Source: Hymenobacter lapidiphilus (lineage in GTDB: Bacteria > Bacteroidota > Bacteroidia > Cytophagales > Hymenobacteraceae). Taken from it: 64,000 nt of DNA. Of this stretch, positions 1 through 9,395 are shown piece by piece. The position numbers and the translations under genes were made by a program. Under the pieces are notes generated by a model. The model was given only the letters and a program-made list of their open reading frames with translations, had not been told where the DNA came from and made no database searches. Position 1 is the stretch's first letter; each line of letters begins with the position of its first letter. The DNA is taken from contig NZ_JABKAU010000014.1 of the NCBI RefSeq assembly GCF_013377885.1, forward strand, positions 1 through 64,000. The letters run 5' to 3'.

Positions 1-58
1 CGGGCTTTTCTGTTGGGCAGCGGGGTTATGTTAGGCCAAACTCCGCACTCGGGGTTGC

Positions 59-718
59 TTACCGGCTCGGCAGCAGGTAGCCCAGCGAAACCTGGAACAC
101 TTGGTTACGGGCATTGGTCAGCTCGCCGTTGTTATAGGTATCGTTCTTGGCGAAATCGGTGAGGGCTCCGTTGTAGCGAACCCCCAGCATGATGCCCGAA
201 TCCGACTGGAAACCCAGACCGGCCACGTAGCCGAACTCGTTGCGGTTCACGTTTTTCAAGTCTTTCTCGGACTCCGTGCGGGCAATTACGGTGCCGCCGA
301 GCGAACGGGTCGACTCATCTTTCACCTTCAGCAGGTAGCTGTACTGCGGGCCGGCTTCAAAAAACAGGTTGCCGGCTTTGACTTTCAGCAGCACCGGCAC
401 GTCGATGTAGTTGTACGTAACGTCGCCCTCGCGGCGGAACGCACCGAACGCCTGGTTGCTGTCGTACTTGTAGCCTTTCTGCGAGTACAGCACCTCGGGC
501 TGCAGCGAAAGGAAGCCGTCGTCAACCAAACCAACGTTGAGCATCAGGCCGCCGTGGAAGCCGACTTTGTAGTCGTAGCCATCCTTGTTAACCAGGTCGC
601 CGGAAAGATTGGAGAGGTTGGCACCGCCTTTCAGGCCAAGGCGGATGCCCTGCGCTTTGGTTTCGGTAACGGCGACAGTAGCGAGCAGAGCGGCCGCAGC
701 CAGCAGAGACTTTTTCAT
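59..718 (-). CDS. Outer-membrane beta-barrel protein (porin family, OMP_b-brl_2-like)
   Basis: Predicted 219-residue secreted barrel. The start is placed at the ATG at 718, because MKKSLLAAAALLATVAV opens a compact Sec signal peptide ending near TKAQG; the longer reading frame adds 40 unlikely residues. The mature protein begins IRLGLKGGANLSNLSGD, the opening strand typical of the small Bacteroidota barrel family, and ends LGYLLPSR with a terminal aromatic-rich strand pattern. It is the last of four related genes on this strand (59-3319). The substrate or role is unknown; such proteins are often annotated as porin family or PorT-like. The family is clear from the repeated G-x-R/K-G-G...SN motif and alternating strands, the function is not. 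Confidence 0.85.
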   Translation of the reverse strand: MKKSLLAAAALLATVAVTETKAQGIRLGLKGGANLSNLSGDLVNKDGYDYKVGFHGGLMLNVGLVDDGFLSLQPEVLYSQKGYKYDSNQAFGAFRREGDVTYNYIDVPVLLKVKAGNLFFEAGPQYSYLLKVKDESTRSLGGTVIARTESEKDLKNVNRNEFGYVAGLGFQSDSGIMLGVRYNGALTDFAKNDTYNNGELTNARNQVFQVSLGYLLPSR

Positions 719-906
719 AGGAGAAACCCGTTTAGTTGAGAAAAGTGGGTATAAACATGGGCAGGACGAAAAGCGTGCCAGAATAGCGGGTTTTCTCAGC
801 TGGCGCATACTGGCCACCCGAATACGCTGTCCTGACACACTTTCCGGTGAATAAGTGCTGTTGCAGGCCAGCGCCCCGGGCAGCCCATCGGAAGGGCCGT
901 GGCCAA

Positions 907-1674
907 TCAGTTGGGCAGGGCGGGCGGCGTGGCGGCAGGAGCCGGTAATGGGGCGGGCGGGCGTTGGCGCCGCTGCACGACCCGGAACAACGCGCCTGGT
1001 GCCCGGCCTATCAGCCGTACTGCTCCAAGCGCACCCCGCCCAATGCCCCGGCCAGTGGCCACGGTAAGCTGGCCCACCTGCCGGGGCTCAAACACAAAAT
1101 TCAGGTACAGCTCCAGGCTGCTGTTGCGCAGCCGGCGCTGGCCGGTACCGCTTATTTCGCCGGGCTGAAACACGGTGTTGAGCCCGCCCACGTAGCGCCA
1201 ACCCACCGACACGCCCGAGCTGTCCTGAAAGCCTAGGCCCAACACGAAGTTCAGGTCGCGTGGCTCAAAGGCCAACTCGCTCAGCCGGAAAATGGGGGGC
1301 TCGTTGGGGGTGTCCTGCAGCAGGTGGCCGTATTGTGCGCCGCCCTCCACAAACAACCCGTCGCGGTGGTACTGCAACAGCAGCGGCACGGCCAGGTAGT
1401 CGAGGCGGTGGCCCACCGAAAAGCCGTAGCTGTTGCCGTTGTCGCCGCGCTGAGCGTACAGCCCTTCGGCCTGCAGCGCCAGGCCCGCCGGCAGTTCCAG
1501 GCGTAGCAGCAGCCCCGCAGTGGCTCCCAGGCGCAGCCGGCTGGCAGTGGCATCGGGGCCAATAGCGTTACTAAAAGCTCCGCCGCCTTTCAGGCCCAGC
1601 AGCACCCGCTGTCCCGAAGCAGCAGTACTCAGCAACAACAGTACAGGCAGCAGCAGCCGGCCAACGAGCAACAT
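907..1674 (-). CDS. Outer-membrane beta-barrel protein (porin family)
   Basis: Second of four related barrels, 255 residues from the ATG at 1674. That start gives a clean signal peptide (MLLVGRLLLPVLLLLSTAASG). An alternative GTG at 1704 would overlap the stop of the upstream gene by one base (TAGTG), which would suggest translational coupling. The mature part starts QRVLLGLKGGGAFSNAIG and has alternating amphipathic strands. The C-terminal end (about the last 50 residues) is rich in Arg, Ala and Pro (RQRPPAPLPAPAATPPALPN) and extends past the barrel, which is unusual for the family and absent from its three neighbours. Specific function unknown. Confidence 0.8.
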   Translation of the reverse strand: MLLVGRLLLPVLLLLSTAASGQRVLLGLKGGGAFSNAIGPDATASRLRLGATAGLLLRLELPAGLALQAEGLYAQRGDNGNSYGFSVGHRLDYLAVPLLLQYHRDGLFVEGGAQYGHLLQDTPNEPPIFRLSELAFEPRDLNFVLGLGFQDSSGVSVGWRYVGGLNTVFQPGEISGTGQRRLRNSSLELYLNFVFEPRQVGQLTVATGRGIGRGALGAVRLIGRAPGALFRVVQRRQRPPAPLPAPAATPPALPN

Positions 1675-1703
1675 GGGCAAAGCGGAAATAATGGCTGGTG
1701 GCA

Positions 1704-2306
1704 CTACCGGCCCTGGAACGAGAACGTGGCGTAAAGCTGGAATACACTGTTGCGGCGCTGGTTCTGGAACGTGACGTTGCCAACTGTTGCAGACTCAAGC
1801 ACGTTGGTGAAGCCGCCGTTGTAGCGCAGCCCGATGCCGGGGCCGGTTTTGCGTTGGTATCCTAACCCAAACAGGTAGCCGAAATCGACTGTGTTGTAGA
1901 AGTCTTTCACATCGACAGTAGCATTGCCGATTTTGTCCTTCGCTGACACCAGGAAGCCCACCTGCGGCCCCGCCTCAAAGAACAGCCCGCCGGCGTTGGC
2001 GTGGAAAGCCAGCGGCACATCTACGTAGTCGAGCCGCGTGGTCAGGTCGGGCGTTTCGAGCTTGGCGCCTTTGCGTGAGTAGATAATTTCGGGCTGGAAG
2101 GCGAACAGCTTGGTGAAGCCGATGTTGGCGAAGCCGCCGGCCTGAAACCCCACAATGTCCTTGTAAGGCTTGGCATCCTTCCCCACAAAATTGGACAGTG
2201 AAGCCCCTGCTTTTAGGCCTAACGACACGTTGCGCTGGGCAACGGCCGTACCCGACAGGCCCACGGTGGCCCCGGTTAGTATCAAAGAAAGGAAAAGCTT
2301 GTTCAT
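1704..2306 (-). CDS. Outer-membrane beta-barrel protein (porin family)
   Basis: A 200-residue barrel with signal peptide MNKLFLSLILTGATVGLSG ending at VAQ, then RNVSLGLKAGASLSNFVGKD, the same opening strand as its neighbours. It ends with a Phe-rich strand (FQLYATFSFQGR), as expected for an outer-membrane C-terminal signal. It lies directly upstream of the 907-1674 gene with at most 29 nt between them, so the two are probably cotranscribed. Function is inferred only to the level of outer-membrane barrel. Confidence 0.85.
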   Translation of the reverse strand: MNKLFLSLILTGATVGLSGTAVAQRNVSLGLKAGASLSNFVGKDAKPYKDIVGFQAGGFANIGFTKLFAFQPEIIYSRKGAKLETPDLTTRLDYVDVPLAFHANAGGLFFEAGPQVGFLVSAKDKIGNATVDVKDFYNTVDFGYLFGLGYQRKTGPGIGLRYNGGFTNVLESATVGNVTFQNQRRNSVFQLYATFSFQGR

Positions 2307-2494
2307 GTGCGTTGGCTTCGGAAATAGGCGGTAAAATCGGGGGCGAAGCTACGCGGAAAGTTTGTAGCGCTTCATCTCCCGAAGCCGTTTTCATAAGGCT
2401 CACAAGCTCTTTTCGGTCGCCGGCCGGTCGCCAATCTGGCTAACGGCTGCTCGCTAAACCCGCCCAGGCGGCCGGCACAGCCGGCTTATAAGCA

Positions 2495-2533
2495 CACAAA
2501 AAAGGCTGCTCTCCCAGTAGGAAAGCAGCCTTT
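2495..2533 (-). terminator. Rho-independent terminator for the 2558-3319 gene
   Basis: A perfect 10-bp stem (2501-2510 with 2524-2533, arm AAAGGCTGCT) is followed on the minus strand by a run of seven T. It lies 25 nt past the stop of the barrel gene at 2558 and separates it from the next three barrel genes. Confidence 0.85.
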
Positions 2534-2557
2534 ATAATTGCGACGCGTAGCGCCGGT

Positions 2558-3319
2558 TTAGCGGGTCGGAATCAGGTAGCCGACCTGCAGGGTGAAGGCG
2601 TTGTTGAAGGCCTTGGGCTCGTTGTCCTGGTTCTTGGTGTCGATGAGCGAGTTGAAGCCGCGGGCATAACGCAGGCCCAAGCTAATGCCGCCCTCCGTCA
2701 TGTAGCCTACGCCAGCCACGCCGCTGATGTCGAACTGGGCCAAGTCAGACTTGTAGGCATCGTCGCGGCTTACACCGGTGTAGTCGCGGAAGCCGCTGTT
2801 GCTTTCTACTTTATCCTTGCTACCGTCCGTATACTTGGTCGTCACCTGGTTTTTCACCTTCGAACCGAACAGGTAGCTCACCTGCGGACCCAGCTCAAAA
2901 AACACTCCGCCGGCATTAATTCTGGCCAGCAGTGGCACATCGAGGTAGTGCAGCACGCGCTGCTGCTCGGTTTCCTGCTTGTCGATGGTTTTGCCGTTGA
3001 CCGTGCCGGGGTTGAAGCCGCTCGACTGGGTAGAGGTCAGCTCGTAGCCCTTGCGGTTGTAGAGCAGTTCGGGGGCAAACGAGAAGAATCCATCGGACGA
3101 AATGGGGATGCTTGCGCCGATACCGGCATTGTAGCCCAGCTTATAGTCGCCCAGGTCGGCGCTGTAGTTGGCACCGGTAATCTGGCTCACGTTGTCGCCC
3201 GAGATGTTGGAGTAGGTACCACCAACTTTCAGCCCAATGCGGAAGCCACCGGCGTTCTGAGCGTGTGCAGCGGAAATGGAGGCAACGCCGATGGCGGCCA
3301 GGAGAGCAATCTTTTTCAT
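2558..3319 (-). CDS. Outer-membrane beta-barrel protein (porin family)
   Basis: First in transcription order of the four tandem barrels, 253 residues. The ATG at 3319 is chosen because MKKIALLAAIGVASISAAHAQ is a complete signal peptide; the longer frame adds 19 residues with no such character. The mature protein contains RIGLKVGGTYSNISGDN and a middle loop rich in Lys, Asp and Ser, and ends with FTLQVGYLIPTR, close to the end of the 59-718 protein (FQVSLGYLLPSR). It has its own terminator at 2495-2533, so it is probably a separate transcript. Ligand unknown. Confidence 0.87.
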   Translation of the reverse strand: MKKIALLAAIGVASISAAHAQNAGGFRIGLKVGGTYSNISGDNVSQITGANYSADLGDYKLGYNAGIGASIPISSDGFFSFAPELLYNRKGYELTSTQSSGFNPGTVNGKTIDKQETEQQRVLHYLDVPLLARINAGGVFFELGPQVSYLFGSKVKNQVTTKYTDGSKDKVESNSGFRDYTGVSRDDAYKSDLAQFDISGVAGVGYMTEGGISLGLRYARGFNSLIDTKNQDNEPKAFNNAFTLQVGYLIPTR

Positions 3320-3549
3320 AATCGTAAGGGAATTAAAAACGCGGGTTACAACCACTTCGCCGCCTATCACAGTCACGCTCCTCGTGGTTTCAGGGCCTCA
3401 TATCGTAAGAGTGGCAGGCAAGGTTACTTCGCAGCCGAAGGTTGATACAATTGAGACTCAGTGGTTTCCCGCTAATCTGCACATTGCTAACGAATTGCCA
3501 CAATTTGAAATACCTCAGGTTTCCGGCCCACGCTTTGGGCGCGTTTCAT

Positions 3550-3557
3550 TACTTTTG
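3550..3557 (+). promoter_or_regulatory. Candidate -7 element for the PagL-like gene
   Basis: TACTTTTG matches the Bacteroidota -7 consensus TAnnTTTG and lies 23 nt before the ATG at 3581. No TTTG box sits at the usual 19-21 nt spacing, so this is a partial match. Confidence 0.4.
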
Positions 3558-3580
3558 ATCTTTATGCCCGCACGCTTTTT

Positions 3581-4693
3581 ATGATGAATCGGTACGTTTT
3601 GGGGCTGGTCGGCGGGCTGGCGGTGCTGGCCCTACGTGAGGCCCGGGGCCAGCAGTCGGCTAATGTACCAGCCGGGCCGCTGGTGGTAGGGGTACATGGG
3701 CTGGGCAGCTTTATCATTCCGCACACGCCCTCCATCCGCCACCTGGCGGTGTCACATCCTACGGGTATCGAGTTGAACGTGCAGCGCCAAACTAACGGCC
3801 AGGAACCCTGGCACGCCTGGTACCGCTACCCCAAAGTAGGCCTGGCCCTCACATATTATGACTACCACAACCCTACGCTGGGCCGCTCCTACGCCGCCGG
3901 GTTCTACCTCAACAAATCGTTCTGGCGCAGCCGGCGTACCGAGCTCAACTTCCGCATCGGCACCGGCGTGGGCTACTTTCCGAAGCGCTTCGACCAGGCC
4001 ACCAACCACAAAAACAACATCATCAGCTCTCGGCTCAACGCCACCATCCAGGCCCGCCTGGAGTACGATATAGCACTCACCGAGCAGTTTGGCCTGCTGC
4101 TGGGGCTGGGGCTGAACCATTACTCGAACGGGGCTACCACCAAACCCAACTTCGGTATCAACCTCCCCACGGTGCTGGTAGGCATCAACTACCACCAGCA
4201 GCGCCCCTTCCGCCCCCTCAACCAACCGCCCGAGCCGATGCCCGAGGACGTGGGCCGCAACTTCCTCAACATCAGCACATCGGCTGGCTGGAAGCAGTGG
4301 AGCCAGTCGGACAACCAGAGCTACCTGGTAAACTCGGTAACCCTGGCAGCGGGCCGCCGCATCAACCGCAAATCCAACATCGTAGTCGGCCTCGAAGGCT
4401 TCTACGACCGGAGCCTGAACGCCCAGCAGCGCGACTCGGCCCGCACCACCGACCGCCTGACCGACGTGAAAAAGGCCGGGGTCTACGTGGGCCACGAGTT
4501 GCTGTTCGGGCGGCTGGCCTTCGTTTCGCACCTAGGCTTTTACGTCTATAATCCCTACAAGTCCAACAAGTTCTACTACGAGCGCCTGGGCCTCAAGTAC
4601 CACTTCACGCCCCGCGTTTTCGGCAGCGTCGATTTGAAGGTACATCGCGGGGCAGCCGACGTGGTTGAGTGGCGGCTCGGCATGAAGCTGTAG
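3581..4693 (+). CDS. PagL-like acyloxyacyl hydrolase (lipid A deacylase family), with C-terminal extension
   Basis: A 370-residue exported protein with an N-terminal signal peptide (MMNRYVLGLVGGLAVLALRE, cut near GQQ). Residues 50-200 resemble PagL/acyloxyacyl hydrolase: alternating strands, a GLGLNHYSNGATTKPNFGIN segment with the family's His-x-Ser pair (H180, S182) and a following Asn. PagL enzymes remove the 3-O-acyl chain of lipid A at the outer membrane. Typical PagL proteins are about 170-190 residues, so residues 205-370 form an additional, barrel-like half (for example YLVNSVTLAAGRRIN) without the catalytic motif. The motif supports catalysis; the substrate is an inference. Confidence 0.75.
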   Translation: MMNRYVLGLVGGLAVLALREARGQQSANVPAGPLVVGVHGLGSFIIPHTPSIRHLAVSHPTGIELNVQRQTNGQEPWHAWYRYPKVGLALTYYDYHNPTLGRSYAAGFYLNKSFWRSRRTELNFRIGTGVGYFPKRFDQATNHKNNIISSRLNATIQARLEYDIALTEQFGLLLGLGLNHYSNGATTKPNFGINLPTVLVGINYHQQRPFRPLNQPPEPMPEDVGRNFLNISTSAGWKQWSQSDNQSYLVNSVTLAAGRRINRKSNIVVGLEGFYDRSLNAQQRDSARTTDRLTDVKKAGVYVGHELLFGRLAFVSHLGFYVYNPYKSNKFYYERLGLKYHFTPRVFGSVDLKVHRGAADVVEWRLGMKL

Positions 4694-4846
4694 CAGTTAG
4701 CGAACGAGGCAGCGCATGCAACACACCGGCTCGGCCCCTGCAGTTGCCGGTTGAGGCGGCCTATTTGTTAATTCGGTGACAAATACGTGCAATTAAACGG
4801 CCGAATGCTGTGCTTTGGTTTCTCATCTACCCAAGCTCGTTCGCCG

Positions 4847-5512
4847 ATGGAAACCTTTCTGCACCTCAACCGCTGGCTGCATATTGCGGCGGGCTTCACA
4901 GGCTTTTTCGTGGCCCCGGTGGCACTACTTGTGCGTAAGGGTGGGGCAGCGCACCGACTCTGGGGACGCGTATTTTTCTGGGCTATGCTCGTGGCCGGTA
5001 GCACAGCACTGGTAGCAGCCATTTTCAAGGGCCTCACCTTCCTGCTCCTGACGGGTATTTTCAGCCTTTATCTGGCCCAGTTTGGCTACCGCTCGCTGCG
5101 CCACCAGGGCATGGGCCAGAGTACACGACCAGCACTGTACGATTGGGCCAGCGTACTGTTAGGGCTACTGATTTTTGCCGGTACGCTGGGCTACGGCCTG
5201 CTAAGCCGGCCTTTTAATGTGGTAGTGGTTATGTTCGGGGCCATCGGCATGTTCCTGACGGTACGGCAGCTGCAAGGGTTCCGGCGACCGGGGCCGTGGC
5301 CCGCCGGCCAGTGGCTACGCAACCACATTGCGGGGTTTGTGGGTGCTTACATTGCAGCCGTGTCGGCCTTCTCGGCTACCAGTCTCACCTTTATCCCCTT
5401 CCCCCTAAATTTCCTATGGCCCACGCTGGTTTTTGTGCCCCTGCTCGTCTGGCTCCAGCGGCATTACGTACCTGCCACTGGTATTCTTCCACAAGTAATT
5501 GTTACTCCATAA
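4847..5512 (+). CDS. Multi-pass membrane protein, DUF2306-like
   Basis: A 221-residue integral membrane protein with about seven hydrophobic segments. The ATG at 4847 (METFLHLNRWLHIAAG) is preferred because the first membrane helix begins directly after it and the conserved LHIAAGFTGF...KGGAAHRLWGRVFFWAM pattern (family-like His and Gly residues) starts there. The 20 extra upstream residues look non-coding. Role unknown. It is followed by a strong terminator at 5533-5568 and appears to be a single-gene unit. Confidence 0.7.
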   Translation: METFLHLNRWLHIAAGFTGFFVAPVALLVRKGGAAHRLWGRVFFWAMLVAGSTALVAAIFKGLTFLLLTGIFSLYLAQFGYRSLRHQGMGQSTRPALYDWASVLLGLLIFAGTLGYGLLSRPFNVVVVMFGAIGMFLTVRQLQGFRRPGPWPAGQWLRNHIAGFVGAYIAAVSAFSATSLTFIPFPLNFLWPTLVFVPLLVWLQRHYVPATGILPQVIVTP

Positions 5513-5532
5513 AGCAACCAACAACCTCACAC

Positions 5533-5568
5533 AAAAAGCGCCACCCCGGCTGTGGGGTGGCGCTTTTT
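5533..5568. terminator. Bidirectional terminator between convergent genes
   Basis: A perfect 15-bp stem (5533-5547 with 5554-5568) with a 6-nt loop, five A on the left and five T on the right. It can stop transcription of both the plus-strand membrane protein gene and the minus-strand DUF4332 gene. Confidence 0.9.
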
Positions 5569-5671
5569 GTATTGCAGCCGGCTCAAAAGAAGCAGGCAAC
5601 AGGGAGGAGTACTGGAAAACGAGCCGGCGGAAATGGGAGCATAACCAGCTACGTATACCTTCAGTTATTAA

Positions 5672-6085
5672 TTAGTTACGGTAAGCTACTTCAGGTTCCA
5701 TGCTTTTGGCGCGGTTTACAATATCGGCCATGTGGAGCATGTCCGGCACCTCATCTACCAGATTGCGTTTTTGGTTGATGGACACCATTTTACTGTGCAG
5801 GCTGAACGGTGAACGGCCGCGCAGATCCAGCATCGTTGTAATGCCAGCTTCCTCTAATAGGGTGGTCAGTTCCGGGTCCAGTCCGTCGATACGCGACAGG
5901 TCGGCATAATTGACCCACTTGAATAGCTTAATTTCCTCGATGCCTGTGGCAGAAGCCAAGGCCCGGCGGTCGGCTGGAGTGCGACCGGCATCCAACAAAG
6001 CATCGGCAGTTTTAATACCTTGCTCTTGGAGCTTCTTTACTTGATTATTGGGGATACTAGTAATTTCATTGATTGCGTACTGCAT
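5672..6085 (-). CDS. DUF4332-type helix-hairpin-helix protein
   Basis: A 137-residue soluble protein with two helix-hairpin-helix-like repeats: IPNNQVKKLQEQGIKTADAL at about 11-30 and IDGLDPELTTLLEEAGITT at about 66-84. This fits the DUF4332 family, whose function is not established; the hairpins suggest DNA or protein contact. Base composition is visibly lower in GC than in neighbouring genes. A full Bacteroidota promoter lies upstream at 6125-6156, giving a leader of about 35 nt. The gene is monocistronic, between the terminator at 5533-5568 and an AT-rich gap. Confidence 0.75.
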   Translation of the reverse strand: MQYAINEITSIPNNQVKKLQEQGIKTADALLDAGRTPADRRALASATGIEEIKLFKWVNYADLSRIDGLDPELTTLLEEAGITTMLDLRGRSPFSLHSKMVSINQKRNLVDEVPDMLHMADIVNRAKSMEPEVAYRN

Positions 6086-6509
6086 TTAATAGGATTAAGT
6101 GAATGATTTATTTTTGCTATAGTACAAATATAGATAAAAATAATATAAAATCCAAATATTACCTGAAATTACGCTTTGCTAAACACATACAAATCATTGT
6201 TTATTTGTTACAAAACATTGACCATATGCGTGTTATATTAAATTATCGTTAATTAATAAATATACTGATGCGAGTCAATTCATCTTAAATATTATTACGT
6301 CATATTAATAATAGATATTTCTTCATAATTATCGAGCGGTAAATATTCGATTGCACACTACCACCCATAAACAACAGACTAGGTTGCAGAGCATCCCGTC
6401 GTTCGCGCCGTTGGTTCGTCATCGTTCACCGAGAAGAAGCAAAGATGCAACTCGACAGCAGGCAGGGTACACTATTCGCAAACCTGCTAGCCTTATTGGT
6501 AGCCTGCTA
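6086..6509. other. Intergenic gap with an AT-rich island
   Basis: 424 nt without a convincing gene. About 6100-6345 is strongly AT-rich, in sharp contrast with the rest of the window, and contains the promoter of the DUF4332 gene. 6346-6509 returns to mixed composition. A 62-codon open frame at 6351-6539 has no family features and overlaps the pyrD end, so I do not call it. Confidence 0.7.
6125..6156 (-). promoter_or_regulatory. Bacteroidota-type promoter of the DUF4332 gene
   Basis: Minus strand: TTTG (plus 6153-6156) then 20 nt then TATATTTG (plus 6125-6132). This fits the Bacteroidota consensus TTTG-N19-21-TAnnTTTG. The predicted start of transcription is near 6120, about 35 nt before the ATG at 6085. 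Confidence 0.7.
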
Positions 6510-7559
6510 CTACAGTCGCTCAGCTGTTGCCTCTATTAAGGCTTGGTTGATTTGCTTGGTGAGCCCCGGGCCTTCGTAAATAAAGCCCGAGTACAACTGC
6601 AGCAATGACGCTCCGGCTTCGAGCTTCTCTTGCGCATCGGCCGCCGAATGAATGCCACCGACGCCAATGATGGGCAGCTGCCCGCGGCTGTGGCGGCTGA
6701 GGTAGCGGATAACGTCGGTGGCCCGCTGCCGCAGTGGGCGCCCACTGAGCCCCCCAGCCCCCAACGCGGCTACATGGGCGGTGGGCGTCGTCAGGCCGGT
6801 GCGGGCAATGGTAGTATTGGTAGCTACGAGGCCGCTGAGGTTGGTTTCGCGGGCAATGAGCAGAATATCGTCCAACTGCGAGTCGGTGAGGTCGGGCGCG
6901 ATTTTGAGCAGCAGCGGCCGGGGCGTGGGCAGCGTCTGGTTGCGCTCCTGCACCTGCTGGAGCAGCTCAATCAGCGGCTCCCGCTCCTGCAGGGCCCGCA
7001 GGTTGGGCGTGTTCGGCGACGATACGTTGACCACAAAATAGTCTACCACCTCGTGCAGGGCCTCTATGCAGGCCACGTAATCGTGGGCGGCCTGCGCATT
7101 GGGCGTATCCTTGTTCTTGCCAATGTTGCCGCCGATAATCAGTCCCCGGTCGCGGCGGTGACGCAAGCGGGCGGCCACGGCTTCGGCACCGTCGTTATTG
7201 AAACCCATACGGTTGATAAGCGCGCCATCGGCCGGGAGCCGGAACAGCCGGGGGGTGGGGTTGCCCGGCTGGGGGCGGGGCGTTACCGTTCCTATTTCCA
7301 CGAACCCAAAGCCCAGCGCCCCCAGTTCGTCCGTCAGCTCGGCGTTCTTATCGAAGCCAGCGGCCATCCCTACCGGGTTGCGGAATGGCAGCCCCAGTAC
7401 CTCGCGCTCCAGGTTGGGGTGTCGCAGGTCGTAGAGGCCCCGTAGCAGCGCCCGCGCGCCCGGCACTTTGTAGGCCCGCCTCAGGTTGTCGAATACCAGG
7501 TGGTGCGCCTTCTCCGCATCGAGCTTAAAGAGCAACGGCTTAACGAGGGCGTGGTACAT
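6510..7559 (-). CDS. pyrD: Dihydroorotate dehydrogenase (quinone), class 2
   Basis: A 349-residue enzyme that oxidises dihydroorotate to orotate in pyrimidine synthesis and passes electrons to the membrane quinone pool. The start is the ATG at 7559 (MYHALVKPLLFKLDAEKAHH), which matches the class 2 N-terminal helix for membrane association; the longer frame is spurious. Visible family motifs are GFDKNAELTDEL (68-79), GTVTPRPQPGNPTPRLFRLP (90-109), the catalytic NVSSPNTPNLR (about 178-188, Ser base of class 2), and an FMN phosphate site GVGGI near the C-terminus. A -7 element lies at 7593-7600. It is monocistronic in appearance, with a long hairpin repeat upstream. Confidence 0.96.
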   Translation of the reverse strand: MYHALVKPLLFKLDAEKAHHLVFDNLRRAYKVPGARALLRGLYDLRHPNLEREVLGLPFRNPVGMAAGFDKNAELTDELGALGFGFVEIGTVTPRPQPGNPTPRLFRLPADGALINRMGFNNDGAEAVAARLRHRRDRGLIIGGNIGKNKDTPNAQAAHDYVACIEALHEVVDYFVVNVSSPNTPNLRALQEREPLIELLQQVQERNQTLPTPRPLLLKIAPDLTDSQLDDILLIARETNLSGLVATNTTIARTGLTTPTAHVAALGAGGLSGRPLRQRATDVIRYLSRHSRGQLPIIGVGGIHSAADAQEKLEAGASLLQLYSGFIYEGPGLTKQINQALIEATAERL

Positions 7560-7592
7560 GCGGTGGGTGGATGACTCGATGGATAGAGAGGG

Positions 7593-7600
7593 CAAAGCTA
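7593..7600 (-). promoter_or_regulatory. Candidate -7 element for pyrD
   Basis: Minus-strand TAGCTTTG fits TAnnTTTG and ends 33 nt before the ATG at 7559. No TTTG box is seen at the normal spacing. Confidence 0.4.
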
Positions 7601-7624
7601 CTGCGCCGGCGCAGCACTGCCATC

Positions 7625-7699
7625 CTGAGCGCCGCGAAAGACCGGGCAAGAAGCTGTTACTTGCTGTTAGCTTCTTGCCCGGTCTTTCGCGGCGCTCAG
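7625..7699. repeat. Long hairpin repeat (CTGAGC family), between comM and pyrD
   Basis: Two perfect 31-nt arms (7625-7655 and 7669-7699) around a 13-nt loop. The outer ends read CTGAGC/GCTCAG, shared with five other hairpins in this window. It lies 33 nt past the comM stop on the minus strand. The inner arm sequence differs from the other members. Confidence 0.9.
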
Positions 7700-7732
7700 C
7701 ATGACACGAACTCGCCTCCCTCCTGCTCCGTC

Positions 7733-9271
<1,539 letters not shown>

Positions 9272-9395
9272 AAGGTGGAGAGTTAGGCAGGAAAAGGCTT
9301 TGTGTGAGCAGCGCGACAACCGCGCATTTTCGGCAAGATATTACGTGCAGGTCAACCGATTGATATTCGCTCGTTTATCTACCAGTTTCCAGTCC

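Noticed and set aside
1..58. Possible feature at the left edge
   Set aside because: Only a GC-rich stretch with CGGGCTTTT is visible; it could be half of a terminator but the other half is not in the window.
6351..6539. A 62-codon frame in the gap before pyrD
   Set aside because: It overlaps the pyrD end, has no promoter at a sensible distance and no family-like features.
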